The notes under the pieces were generated by a model. The model searched no databases and had not been told where the DNA came from. It saw nothing but the letters and a program-made list of their open reading frames with translations. A DNA stretch of 49,973 bases, taken from NCBI GenBank assembly GCA_964580495.1, contig CAZOKE010000003.1, positions 1-49,973 of the forward strand. The letters are read 5' to 3'. Source of the stretch: JAIFWV01 sp964580495 (GTDB taxonomy: Bacteria > Patescibacteriota > Doudnabacteria > UBA920 > O2-02-FULL-48-8). Each line of letters starts with the position of its first letter. Position 1 is the stretch's first letter. Shown in pieces: positions 7,398-13,534 of the stretch. The position numbers and the translations under genes are program-made.

Positions 7398-8423
7398 TTA
7401 TAATAATTTGTCTGAAATTGTTTCTGGCAATTTTTGCGATTCTTTTTCACCCTCGAGTTGCAAGTTGGCGGCGTTCCCAATCTGGGTCCGCAGTTTGCTG
7501 TATCCATCAACCAATGTTCCCATGCTGTTGTTGGTATTCTTCACATGGTTAGCCATCGTGTCCAACATTTTCCCGAATTTATCCGACTCCTGCTTGATGC
7601 CGTTTATAGCCGCCAAAACTTGCTGGGCAGCTTTGCCGATTTGCTGCCCGCGAAGGGAAACTAAAATTGCTCGCAAATTGATATTCAATGTATTTGGCCC
7701 GACAACGACAACTTTCTTTGACCTGGCATAAGCCTGGGCATCCAAATTCTCAGCCACTTCCATATACACGCCTTCGCTTGGGATGAACATGAATGCATAA
7801 TCTAGAGTGCCTTCAGTGGGCAAGATGTATTTTTTGTGGATCTCATCGATGCGCTTTTTGACATCCTTAAGAAACGCTTTTTTCATGGTTTCCGCAGATT
7901 CGTCTGTTTTCGCTTCTTTATACAACCGATAATTTTCCATGCTGAATTTGCTGTCGATTGGGATTAGCACTTCCCCGACCTGAAGGGCAGCGTCCACTAC
8001 TTCGCCGTTTTTGAACCGATATTGAAACTTGCAAAGTTCTTTTGGAAATACGTCTGTAAGCAGGTTTTCCAAAATTTCTTCCCCAAAATTCCCGCGAAGC
8101 TTCGGGGATGTCAGAGTTTCGGTCAGCCTGCGGATATCCGGGCCGATTTGCGATACTCCACCCAGCTCCTTTGTAAGTTGCGCTATTACGCGCCCGGCAT
8201 TATCTAATCGTTCGTTTACAGCCTTGTTTAAATCCTTCAGCGTATCCTCGGTCCTCTGTTTGCTACTCACTGTTTCCTGTTTAATTTCCTTCATCCATTC
8301 CATCATCACATTCAAGGCTTCCGAATCTTTGGGCTTGGTCAAGAGTTTTTGGATAATCAAAATAACGGCGACGAAGCCGGCGACTATAACCCCCAAAATT
8401 GAATACACAACTTGATTTGGCAT
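7398..8423 (-). CDS. rmuC: DNA recombination protein RmuC
   Basis: 341 aa. An N-terminal membrane anchor (VVYSILGVIVAGFVAVILIIQKLL, 5-28) and a coiled-coil stalk (35-90) precede the RmuC domain: LTSPKLRGNFGEEILENLL, YRFKNGEVVDAALQVGEVLIPIDSKFSMENY (a PD-(D/E)XK-like core with D..IDSK), then AFMFIPSEGVYMEV. RmuC limits recombination between short inverted repeats and acts in DNA defence and repair. The ATG at 8423 is preceded by TATAAT only 6 nt upstream. Confidence 0.95.
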   Translation of the reverse strand: MPNQVVYSILGVIVAGFVAVILIIQKLLTKPKDSEALNVMMEWMKEIKQETVSSKQRTEDTLKDLNKAVNERLDNAGRVIAQLTKELGGVSQIGPDIRRLTETLTSPKLRGNFGEEILENLLTDVFPKELCKFQYRFKNGEVVDAALQVGEVLIPIDSKFSMENYRLYKEAKTDESAETMKKAFLKDVKKRIDEIHKKYILPTEGTLDYAFMFIPSEGVYMEVAENLDAQAYARSKKVVVVGPNTLNINLRAILVSLRGQQIGKAAQQVLAAINGIKQESDKFGKMLDTMANHVKNTNNSMGTLVDGYSKLRTQIGNAANLQLEGEKESQKLPETISDKLL

Positions 8424-8429
8424 GCAGTG

Positions 8430-8435
8430 ATTATA
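8430..8435 (-). promoter_or_regulatory. -10 box of rmuC, probably leaderless
   Basis: TATAAT on the minus strand ends 6 nt before the rmuC ATG; a weak TTAGTA lies 18 nt further up. The geometry places the transcription start at the start codon. Confidence 0.5.
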
Positions 8436-8470
8436 CCAAAAAATCGCAATTTTTACTAACTATCCTACTA

Positions 8471-8500
8471 TTGCCAACGCTTGAGGTTTTGTAGTATAGT
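8471..8500 (+). promoter_or_regulatory. Promoter of the 354-aa orphan gene
   Basis: TTGCCA (8471-8476) and TATAGT (8495-8500) are 18 nt apart, divergent from rmuC. Confidence 0.5.
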
Positions 8501-8555
8501 ATTACATCGATTTGAATATCGATTTTGGTTCCTTTTCATGCTTCTGGAGGATGAA

Positions 8556-9620
8556 ATGGCTAACGACGGCCTGGATGTGATTCAGAGGAGTTTGCGTGCC
8601 CAGCTGCAGATAGTGCTAAACAATCTGCCGGACAATGAAAAACCGGCGAACTCGGATTTTTCGACGAGACGACTCACCTACGTGTTCAAGGAATTCTCGA
8701 TCAAACCAATCGAGAATCCCAACAACGTTTTTGAAGTCGATGTGGACGCTTTTGGCAGTCTGTTAAGCTCGCTTGGATTGATTGATAGCTCAATCCAAAA
8801 TCGTATCATGGATTGCATCGAAAAAGCGACCGAAAACAGTTCAACCAAATTCCAGTTCACACATATCGTCAGCTTCGGCCCCCGGCCGACACCGACGCCG
8901 ATCGAGGAGCCGGTCATCGCCAGACCTGCGGCGGTTGCAGAACCGACAAACTCAATACGAAAAGAAGCAGATCTGCTGCTTGCTGGTTTTGGAGTGATCC
9001 TTATCGTCGCCACTGTGTTTTTGTTCTGGAGGGCCAGGAACCTGCCATTCGCATGGATGCTCATGCTGCTTTTCCTGATCGCGGCGGGGCTTGCCTTTTT
9101 TGCTCGATCAAGAACAACAAAGACTCCTGCTGCTGCAGTGGCGGCAGTTGCATTCGTTCTGCTTCTGCTGCTTCCGGGCCTGCCGCCGCAGTGGTTTGCG
9201 GCCTTCAACCGACCCAGCATCGGATCGGGCAAAGACGTACTGCTGCCACTTAAGTCAAGATCTACTGTTGGAATTTCCCGCTTGCCCGAAGGATTGACAG
9301 GAAGACAGTTCAGCAGCGAGCCGGAAACTTTGGTTTCGCAACCGACTGTGGTTCCCGTCCCCGCCGCACCTGCAGGGCCAGTCATCACCGTAGCCGAAAA
9401 AGAAAGACTGGAAGCAGAAATCAGAAAACTGCAGGAGAAAGTAAAAACACTGTCTAAATCCAAGGCAGTGGTAGTCCAGCAACAGATCGCGCCGCCAGTG
9501 AAGGTCAAGAAAGCGGCTGTCGTTTCCAAGCCCCCAAGGAGGGTCCACAAACTGGAGTACTTCTACATGTGGGTGCCGAGAGAGAATCACCATTCGATCC
9601 CGGTCCAGCCCAACAAGTAG
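8556..9620 (+). CDS. Orphan membrane protein with C-terminal coiled coil, function unknown
   Basis: 354 aa from the ATG at 8556. GGAGG at 8546-8550, 5 nt upstream, decides this start over an in-frame ATG at 8481. Residues 1-115 form a soluble, mixed alpha/beta-looking region. Three hydrophobic segments follow (about 140-160, 166-183, 190-208), then a Pro/Val-rich linker and a coiled coil (EKERLEAEIRKLQEKVKTLSKSK) before a basic tail. It stands alone on the plus strand with its own promoter and terminator. Its codons look more GC-rich than those of neighbouring genes. I do not recognise a family. Confidence 0.75.
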   Translation: MANDGLDVIQRSLRAQLQIVLNNLPDNEKPANSDFSTRRLTYVFKEFSIKPIENPNNVFEVDVDAFGSLLSSLGLIDSSIQNRIMDCIEKATENSSTKFQFTHIVSFGPRPTPTPIEEPVIARPAAVAEPTNSIRKEADLLLAGFGVILIVATVFLFWRARNLPFAWMLMLLFLIAAGLAFFARSRTTKTPAAAVAAVAFVLLLLLPGLPPQWFAAFNRPSIGSGKDVLLPLKSRSTVGISRLPEGLTGRQFSSEPETLVSQPTVVPVPAAPAGPVITVAEKERLEAEIRKLQEKVKTLSKSKAVVVQQQIAPPVKVKKAAVVSKPPRRVHKLEYFYMWVPRENHHSIPVQPNK

Positions 9621-9642
9621 AGGTCCCAAATATTTCTACCTG

Positions 9643-9678
9643 CCGCAGACGAGTCCACAAACTCGCCTGCGGTTTTTT
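9643..9678 (+). terminator. Terminator of the 354-aa orphan gene
   Basis: CCGCAG/CTGCGG and CGAGT/ACTCG form an 11-bp stem with one bulge and a CCACAA loop, followed by six T (9673-9678). Confidence 0.9.
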
Positions 9679-9679
9679 C

Positions 9680-9708
9680 TTGATTTAATTCCCAACCAGT
9701 GGTATAAT
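9680..9708 (+). promoter_or_regulatory. Promoter of the tRNA-Met/fMet/Asp operon
   Basis: TTGATT (9680-9685) and a perfect TATAAT (9703-9708) are spaced by 17 nt, directly after the preceding terminator. Confidence 0.85.
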
Positions 9709-9719
9709 CTCTAAAGCTT

Positions 9720-9763
9720 ACAGGATTTCGATTCCAAGGTGACATACGGAAATCCGAACCTGT
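9720..9763 (+). promoter_or_regulatory. Hairpin in the leader of the tRNA operon
   Basis: ACAGGATTTC (from 9720) pairs with GAAATCC and CCTGT (to 9763), with a 4-nt bulge on the 3' side. It fills almost the whole 5' leader before tRNA-Met. It could protect the precursor or guide RNase processing; the role is inferred. Confidence 0.45.
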
Positions 9764-9772
9764 TTTAATTTC

Positions 9773-9849
9773 GCCTGGGTAGCTCAGTTGGTTAGAGCGA
9801 AGGACTCATAAGCCTTAGGTCGGCAGTTCGACTCTGCCCCCAGGCACCA
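9773..9849 (+). tRNA. tRNA with CAT anticodon (elongator Met, or Ile2)
   Basis: 77 nt with encoded CCA; acceptor GCCTGGG/CCCAGGC, loop CTCATAA, T-arm GGCAG-TTCGACT-CTGCC. The variable loop AGGTC and A73 resemble elongator Met more than lysidine-modified Ile2. The last anticodon-stem pair (31-39) is an A-G mismatch. Confidence 0.9.
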
Positions 9850-9971
9850 AGTTGAATCTATAAAGTGAGGACAGGAATTTTTGAGGACAATGCCGAAGGC
9901 TTTCCAATGCCTGAGGCTTTAGTCCGCATCAGCGGACGTGTCCGAAAAAATTACTGCCCGAACGACGACAT

Positions 9972-10046
9972 CGCGGGGTAGAGAAATGGCATCTCGCAAG
10001 GCTCATAACCTTGAGATTGGCGGTTCGAGTCCGCCCCCCGCAACCA
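9972..10046 (+). tRNA. Initiator tRNA-fMet (CAT)
   Basis: 75 nt with encoded CCA. The C1-A72 mismatch at the acceptor end and an A11-T24 D-stem pair are initiator hallmarks. The anticodon stem is CAAGG/CCTTG, so only two of the usual three G-C pairs next to the loop are kept. The 122 nt between it and tRNA-Met hold only a modest hairpin (GTCCGC/GCGGAC). Confidence 0.95.
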
Positions 10047-10050
10047 AGAA

Positions 10051-10128
10051 GCTCGCTTAGTGTAGCCCGGTTAACACGTCTCCCTGTCACGGAGAAGACC
10101 ACGGGTTCAAATCCCGTAGCGAGCGCCA
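10051..10128 (+). tRNA. tRNA-Asp (GTC anticodon)
   Basis: 78 nt with encoded CCA, 4 nt after tRNA-fMet. Acceptor GCTCGCT/AGCGAGC, anticodon stem TCTCC/GGAGA with loop CTGTCAC, T-arm ACGGG-TTCAAAT-CCCGT. Confidence 0.97.
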
Positions 10129-10138
10129 GAACAAAGAA

Positions 10139-10162
10139 CTCCAGTACAAGCTGGTGTTTTTT
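10139..10162 (+). terminator. Weak terminator after tRNA-Asp
   Basis: CCAG/CTGG with a 6-nt loop followed by TG and six T (10157-10162). Confidence 0.45.
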
Positions 10163-10174
10163 GTTGCCAAAATT

Positions 10175-10202
10175 AAACGCCTCACATAAGTGCGAGGCGT
10201 TT
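10175..10202. terminator. Bidirectional terminator between the tRNA operon and the 13-aa ORF
   Basis: AAACGCCTC (10175-10183) and GAGGCGTTT (10194-10202) form a 9-bp stem with an inner CAC/GTG. It backs up the tRNA operon from one side and ends the minus-strand mini-gene from the other. Confidence 0.7.
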
Positions 10203-10210
10203 AAAAGAAA

Positions 10211-10252
10211 CTATCGGCGCTTCTTCTTTGAAGCTTTTTTCTTCTTAGCCAT
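10211..10252 (-). CDS. 13-residue Lys/Arg-rich peptide ORF
   Basis: ATG-to-TAG frame coding MAKKKKASKKKRR. It sits between a promoter (10315-10344) and a hairpin terminator, and an AAGGAG lies 13 nt before the ATG, longer than ideal. The upstream frame is closed by a stop, so this is not the tail of a longer gene. It could be a tiny basic peptide, such as a ribosome- or nucleic-acid-binding one, or the unit could be a ~130-nt small RNA with a chance ORF. No homology claim is made. Confidence 0.45.
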   Translation of the reverse strand: MAKKKKASKKKRR

Positions 10253-10314
10253 TTTGTGCCAGAAGCTCCTTGTGCCTTACAGTCAAAAAATTTTTTAGAT
10301 TTCTTGCCGCAAGA

Positions 10315-10344
10315 CTTATAATTTTTTCTTTTCTTTCACTCCAA
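10315..10344 (-). promoter_or_regulatory. Promoter of the 13-aa ORF unit
   Basis: TTGGAG (10339-10344) and TATAAG (10315-10320) on the minus strand with an 18-nt spacer. A short CTTGC/GCAAG hairpin follows near the expected +1. Confidence 0.4.
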
Positions 10345-10402
10345 TAACGGAGATCAAGGCAAATTGCTTACACATCAAGCGTAAACTATATTGCTAACTA
10401 TG

Positions 10403-11800
10403 TCAAGTGTTTTTTGCAAATTTTTTAAGAAAATTTTTTGCGTCAACCAAATTTTTTATTTCACCATCAATAATTTTTATCTTCATCAGCTCCGAAATTT
10501 CTCCAATCCGCACACCCGGTGAAAGTTTTGTTTCACTAATGATAAATTTTCCATTGCTGAAACGCTCGATCAAGTTTTGGCGTTTCTGAATTTGATTCAA
10601 AAGGGATTTTGCTACAACAACCGATGCCGAGACCCGAGTGCCTGTTTTCCCATTTTCTAAAATTCTGCAATTGCCCAGCGAATCAGCAGCCCAAAGCTCC
10701 ACCAGTTTTGGAAAATCCGGATTTAGGGAATATTTAATCCGGTTCCGTTCCTTTGCGGCGCGGTAATTCAGCCTGTCGTCATGACGCAAAATCAGCCAAT
10801 CAACCAAATCCCGGCCCTGCTTGGAAAAAGGATATTTGGCGGCAAATTCGCGGAATATTCTGGCTGAAGCCGGCTGGTGTCCTGGAAAAGTATTGACCCA
10901 CTCCCCGTCTTTGAAGATTCTCCGGCCAGTGCTGATTTTCCCGATATCATGAAATAACGCGGCATAGAGCAAGTCCAAATCTTTTTTGGAATTTTCCAAA
11001 ACCAAAAGCGTATGGTCGTAGACGCTTCCTTCCAAATGATATTTTTTTGAATTATGAAAAACTTTCTTTAATTCCAAAAATTGCGGCAATACAAATTTCA
11101 GCAGCCCTACCGAATCCAGGAGTCTGATGCCATCTTCGGCGTTTGAAGTAAGTAAAATTTTATCCAGTTCCGACTTAATCCTCTCACCGGAAACTGTTTG
11201 AATGTATTTGGCGCGGGTTTTTATCGCCGCAAAAGTATTTTTTTCTAATTTAAAATCCAAAACTGTTGCCAGCCGCACTCCCCTAATCATCCTCAAAGCG
11301 TCTTCGTCTATCCGATCCTTGGGGTCGCCGACAAATCTCACGATTTTATTATTGACATCCTTTAAGCCGTTGACCGGATCAAATAGCTCGTGCGATACCG
11401 GGTTAAAGTAAATCGTGTTAATCGTAAAGTCGCGGCGCATGGCGTCGTCCAAATATTCCCGGATAAATTCCACTTGGTCAGGGTGGCGCCGATCGCTATA
11501 CTTTGATTCACGGCGGAAAGTGGTAATTTCGAGTTTTTGCCCTTTTACAATTGCCAAAATTGTCCCGAACTTTTTGCCGATTTGTTTGAAATAAATGTTT
11601 GCCTTTTTCAGGATTTTTTCCACTTCGTCAGGCAATGCGTCTGTGGCTATATCCAGATTATCGGAAAGCCTTTTAAGTATTTGATCGCGCACGGCGCCGC
11701 CTACAAAAAATCCCTGGAATTTATCCTTATTTAAAAGCTGGACAATTTTAAGTCCAGCTCTCTCCAAATCGGTTTTCAATTTCCAGTTCAGTTTCTGCAC
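10403..11800 (-). CDS. cca: CCA-adding enzyme / tRNA nucleotidyltransferase
   Basis: 465 aa. The class II nucleotidyltransferase head shows GGAVRD (motif A entry), the metal-binding acidic residues in DNLDIATDA, TFRRES, then AMRRDFTINTIYF (motif B), GLKDVNNKIVRFVGDPKDRIDEDALRMIRGVRLA (motifs C-D). An HD domain follows (DHTLLVLE...LLYAALFHDIGK...HDDRLNYR). This head-plus-HD layout is that of bacterial CCA-adding enzymes that repair the tRNA 3' end. It ends 4 nt from the carbonic-anhydrase-like gene on its upstream side. The TTGACA at its 3' end has no fitting -10 box. Confidence 0.93.
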   Translation of the reverse strand: MQKLNWKLKTDLERAGLKIVQLLNKDKFQGFFVGGAVRDQILKRLSDNLDIATDALPDEVEKILKKANIYFKQIGKKFGTILAIVKGQKLEITTFRRESKYSDRRHPDQVEFIREYLDDAMRRDFTINTIYFNPVSHELFDPVNGLKDVNNKIVRFVGDPKDRIDEDALRMIRGVRLATVLDFKLEKNTFAAIKTRAKYIQTVSGERIKSELDKILLTSNAEDGIRLLDSVGLLKFVLPQFLELKKVFHNSKKYHLEGSVYDHTLLVLENSKKDLDLLYAALFHDIGKISTGRRIFKDGEWVNTFPGHQPASARIFREFAAKYPFSKQGRDLVDWLILRHDDRLNYRAAKERNRIKYSLNPDFPKLVELWAADSLGNCRILENGKTGTRVSASVVVAKSLLNQIQKRQNLIERFSNGKFIISETKLSPGVRIGEISELMKIKIIDGEIKNLVDAKNFLKKFAKNT

Positions 11801-11804
11801 AGAT

Positions 11805-12221
11805 TCAGATCACTTTTTTAAATGTAACTAGATCGCCGTCACCCAATAATGCCAGATAAGCTTCCACCAGTTTATCCGGATATTTGGAATGCACTACAGA
11901 AACCGCATGCCGCAGCCACATTTCTTGCTTCCCCAGCTCGTCATCGAGGCCGTTGAAGGACGATGAGCCGCCATAAGCTCCGCAGTCCTGATGGTTTATG
12001 AGAATAACGCGGTTTACGTCATGTTTGCTAAAAGCAATGTCGAAGTTGTCGAACACCCATTCCCGGATCGGCCCTTCTTCCACCACCATCTTCGCCCCGC
12101 CGCCCTGGGCCATGTGATCCACTGCGTATAAATTAAGTTCGTTTTCAAAAAAATCCTGCAGCGGCTTGCGGAAGCGGAAATCAATGCAGGTTAGGGCTAT
12201 AGCTTGTGCTTTGTGGGACAT
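11805..12221 (-). CDS. Small beta-carbonic-anhydrase-like protein
   Basis: 138 aa. The beta-class zinc-site signature is present: C12-I-D14-F-R16 (CxDxR) and H77-Q-D-C80-G (HxxCG), preceded by a VILIN strand. True beta-carbonic anhydrases hydrate CO2 at a Cys2-His zinc site with a catalytic Asp-Arg dyad. This protein is shorter than most (about 200 aa), so activity is plausible but not certain. It may be cotranscribed with cca, whose start is 4 nt below its stop. Confidence 0.75.
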   Translation of the reverse strand: MSHKAQAIALTCIDFRFRKPLQDFFENELNLYAVDHMAQGGGAKMVVEEGPIREWVFDNFDIAFSKHDVNRVILINHQDCGAYGGSSSFNGLDDELGKQEMWLRHAVSVVHSKYPDKLVEAYLALLGDGDLVTFKKVI

Positions 12222-12267
12222 AAATTACTTGCACTGTTAATCGTGTACTCAAAAATTTTACACAAAA

Positions 12268-12308
12268 ACAAAAAAGCTCGCAAGGACTTCTTGAAAGACT
12301 TGCGAGCT
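12268..12308 (-). terminator. Terminator of the 201-aa gene
   Basis: AGCTCGCAAG/CTTGCGAGCT, a 10-bp perfect stem (12275-12284, 12299-12308) followed on the minus strand by a T-run. Confidence 0.9.
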
Positions 12309-12315
12309 GGATAAA

Positions 12316-12921
12316 TCAGGCATGAAGCGCGTTAGAGATTTGCACCCGATCCGGATACATAAGCCGCAGACGCGCCATCGGGTGCGAATGGTATTCTTCC
12401 CACCTCTGGCGGCAAACGAACCACGTTTTTTTGCAGGTGCCGTTGTCGATATGGCAGAAGACGGCTACCTTCATTCCCGGCAGCTCGGACTTAATCCGCT
12501 GCTTCGCCGCGAATGCCTCGCTAATAATCTCGGCAAAGCTCATCGATGCGATCTCTGCGATGGCACAAGGCGCATGAACGTAGAGTGCTACCGTTTTGAT
12601 CTTCTTCTTTGCATGCACCAATGCCAAGTCATACATTAGGCCCGTGTCGTACCCGGGAGTGTCGACGTTGGTGCGCGAATTCGGCGCAAGCCGCAGCGCG
12701 CCACCGAGCGGCGCGGGCGGATGGATCCGATCCAGACAACCGGCCTTGACGATGTCTTCCTTGTGATAGCTGTATGCTTCTGGGTGCTGGTCTGGGTCAC
12801 CGCACATGACAATCGAGAGCCCCTCTTTGGGATCGAGGAGATGCGAATTGATCCCGTCCAGGACCCGAGCTTTTTTGTAATTTCCAATAAGCTCGAGATC
12901 GGCAGAAGTCAGCTGCGCCAT
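12316..12921 (-). CDS. Divergent carbonic-anhydrase-fold-like protein, function unknown
   Basis: 201 aa from the ATG at 12921, chosen because AAAGGGGGA lies just upstream; a longer frame to 12960 has no such site. Two patterns echo its neighbour: SIVMC40-G-D42-P-D-Q-H and ALYVH116-A-P-C119, which match the Cys-x-Asp and His-x-x-Cys of a beta-carbonic-anhydrase zinc site on strand ends, but the CxDxR arginine is missing. A further C-H/C set (VAVFCHIDNGTCKKTWFVC) may bind metal. The codons look GC-richer than those of adjacent genes. It has its own terminator. Alternative: an unrelated zinc protein. Confidence 0.6.
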   Translation of the reverse strand: MAQLTSADLELIGNYKKARVLDGINSHLLDPKEGLSIVMCGDPDQHPEAYSYHKEDIVKAGCLDRIHPPAPLGGALRLAPNSRTNVDTPGYDTGLMYDLALVHAKKKIKTVALYVHAPCAIAEIASMSFAEIISEAFAAKQRIKSELPGMKVAVFCHIDNGTCKKTWFVCRQRWEEYHSHPMARLRLMYPDRVQISNALHA

Positions 12922-13060
12922 GAAATCCCCCTTTGTGTTCGGAACGAAAAAACAAAACACACCATGTGTTCTGTTTTTGAATCAGGGCCAAATTCGGTTT
13001 GAGATCTAATTCAAAAGCAGAACTTAGAGATGGTAACAAATTATAAAGCCGCAGTCAAGA
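12922..13060 (-). promoter_or_regulatory. Leader of the 201-aa gene with an attenuator-like hairpin
   Basis: A TATAAT near 13041-13046 on the minus strand lacks a good -35. An AACACA-TGG-TGTGTT hairpin followed by TTTGTTTTTT (about 12948-12968) could act as an attenuator before the start codon. Confidence 0.3.
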
Positions 13061-13474
13061 CTAATGCTTTTTTGACCGGTGCTTGTGCGCAACCTTGATC
13101 CGAGCCAGATTTTTTTGCAAAATAGCCGATGCGGGCAGGGGGTGCTCGGCAGCCGCGACGGATTTCATGAGGTCGCGCGCTTTCTGAGCGGCTTCGTGGG
13201 CGCGATCCAGGTCAATTTCATGCCCAAACTCGGCGGTATCTGCCAAGACCACGACTTCATTATTTTTTTTGATCTCGATGAACCCGCTTGAGACTGCAAA
13301 AAATTCCTCTTCATGGCCCTTTTTAAACCGCAATTCCCCAGCCACCAAATCCGAAACCAGCGGGACGTGATGAGGCAGTACCGTTATTTCACCCATTGTG
13401 GTCGGCAAAGTCACTGAATCAACTTCAGTTTCCACAACTACCCGCTCTGGTGTGACTATCTTAAAGTGAATCAT
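13061..13474 (-). CDS. atpC: ATP synthase F1 epsilon subunit
   Basis: 137 aa from the ATG at 13474 (MIHFKIVTPERVV). A start at 13516 would only add repeat-derived residues. The N-terminal beta-sandwich has the usual TPERVVVETEVDSVTLPTTMGEITVLPHHVPLVSDL pattern, and the C-terminal helical hairpin (DLDRAHEAAQKARDL) is present. It couples and inhibits F1 rotation. Last gene of the operon; no clear terminator follows. Confidence 0.95.
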   Translation of the reverse strand: MIHFKIVTPERVVVETEVDSVTLPTTMGEITVLPHHVPLVSDLVAGELRFKKGHEEEFFAVSSGFIEIKKNNEVVVLADTAEFGHEIDLDRAHEAAQKARDLMKSVAAAEHPLPASAILQKNLARIKVAHKHRSKKH

Positions 13475-13479
13475 AAATT

Positions 13480-13534
13480 TAGCGATCAGCGTGAAGCGTT
13501 CAGCGTACAGAATCACTACGCTGCCCGCTGTACG
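13480..13534. repeat. Short AGCGT-type degenerate repeats with an inverted repeat between atpC and atpD
   Basis: AGCGT-like units recur (AGCGATCAGCGTGAAGCG, TCAGCGTACAG) and AGCGTACAG pairs with CTGTACGCT as a 9-bp stem. It sits in the 60-nt gap inside an otherwise tightly packed operon. Confidence 0.6.

Noticed and set aside
7385..7510. Longer start for the NYN-domain gene
   Set aside because: It would overlap the 3' end of rmuC by over 100 nt and adds residues unlike the family; the ATG at 7384 begins directly at the first strand.
8678..9550. 290-codon open frame opposite the 354-aa gene
   Set aside because: It is an antisense shadow of the plus-strand gene, which has promoter, ribosome site and terminator; the antisense product is Ser/Thr-rich without motifs.
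10397..10405. TTGACA at the end of cca as a promoter for the 13-aa unit
   Set aside because: No -10 box at 15-18 nt; the TTGGAG/TATAAG pair closer to the ORF fits better.
13035..13062. TTGACT/TATAAT as a promoter before the 201-aa gene
   Set aside because: The spacer is only 7 nt, too short for sigma-70; only the -10 box was kept as a weak possibility.
13475..13516. Longer start for atpC
   Set aside because: The extra residues come from the intergenic AGCGT repeats; the family starts at the MIHFKIV methionine.
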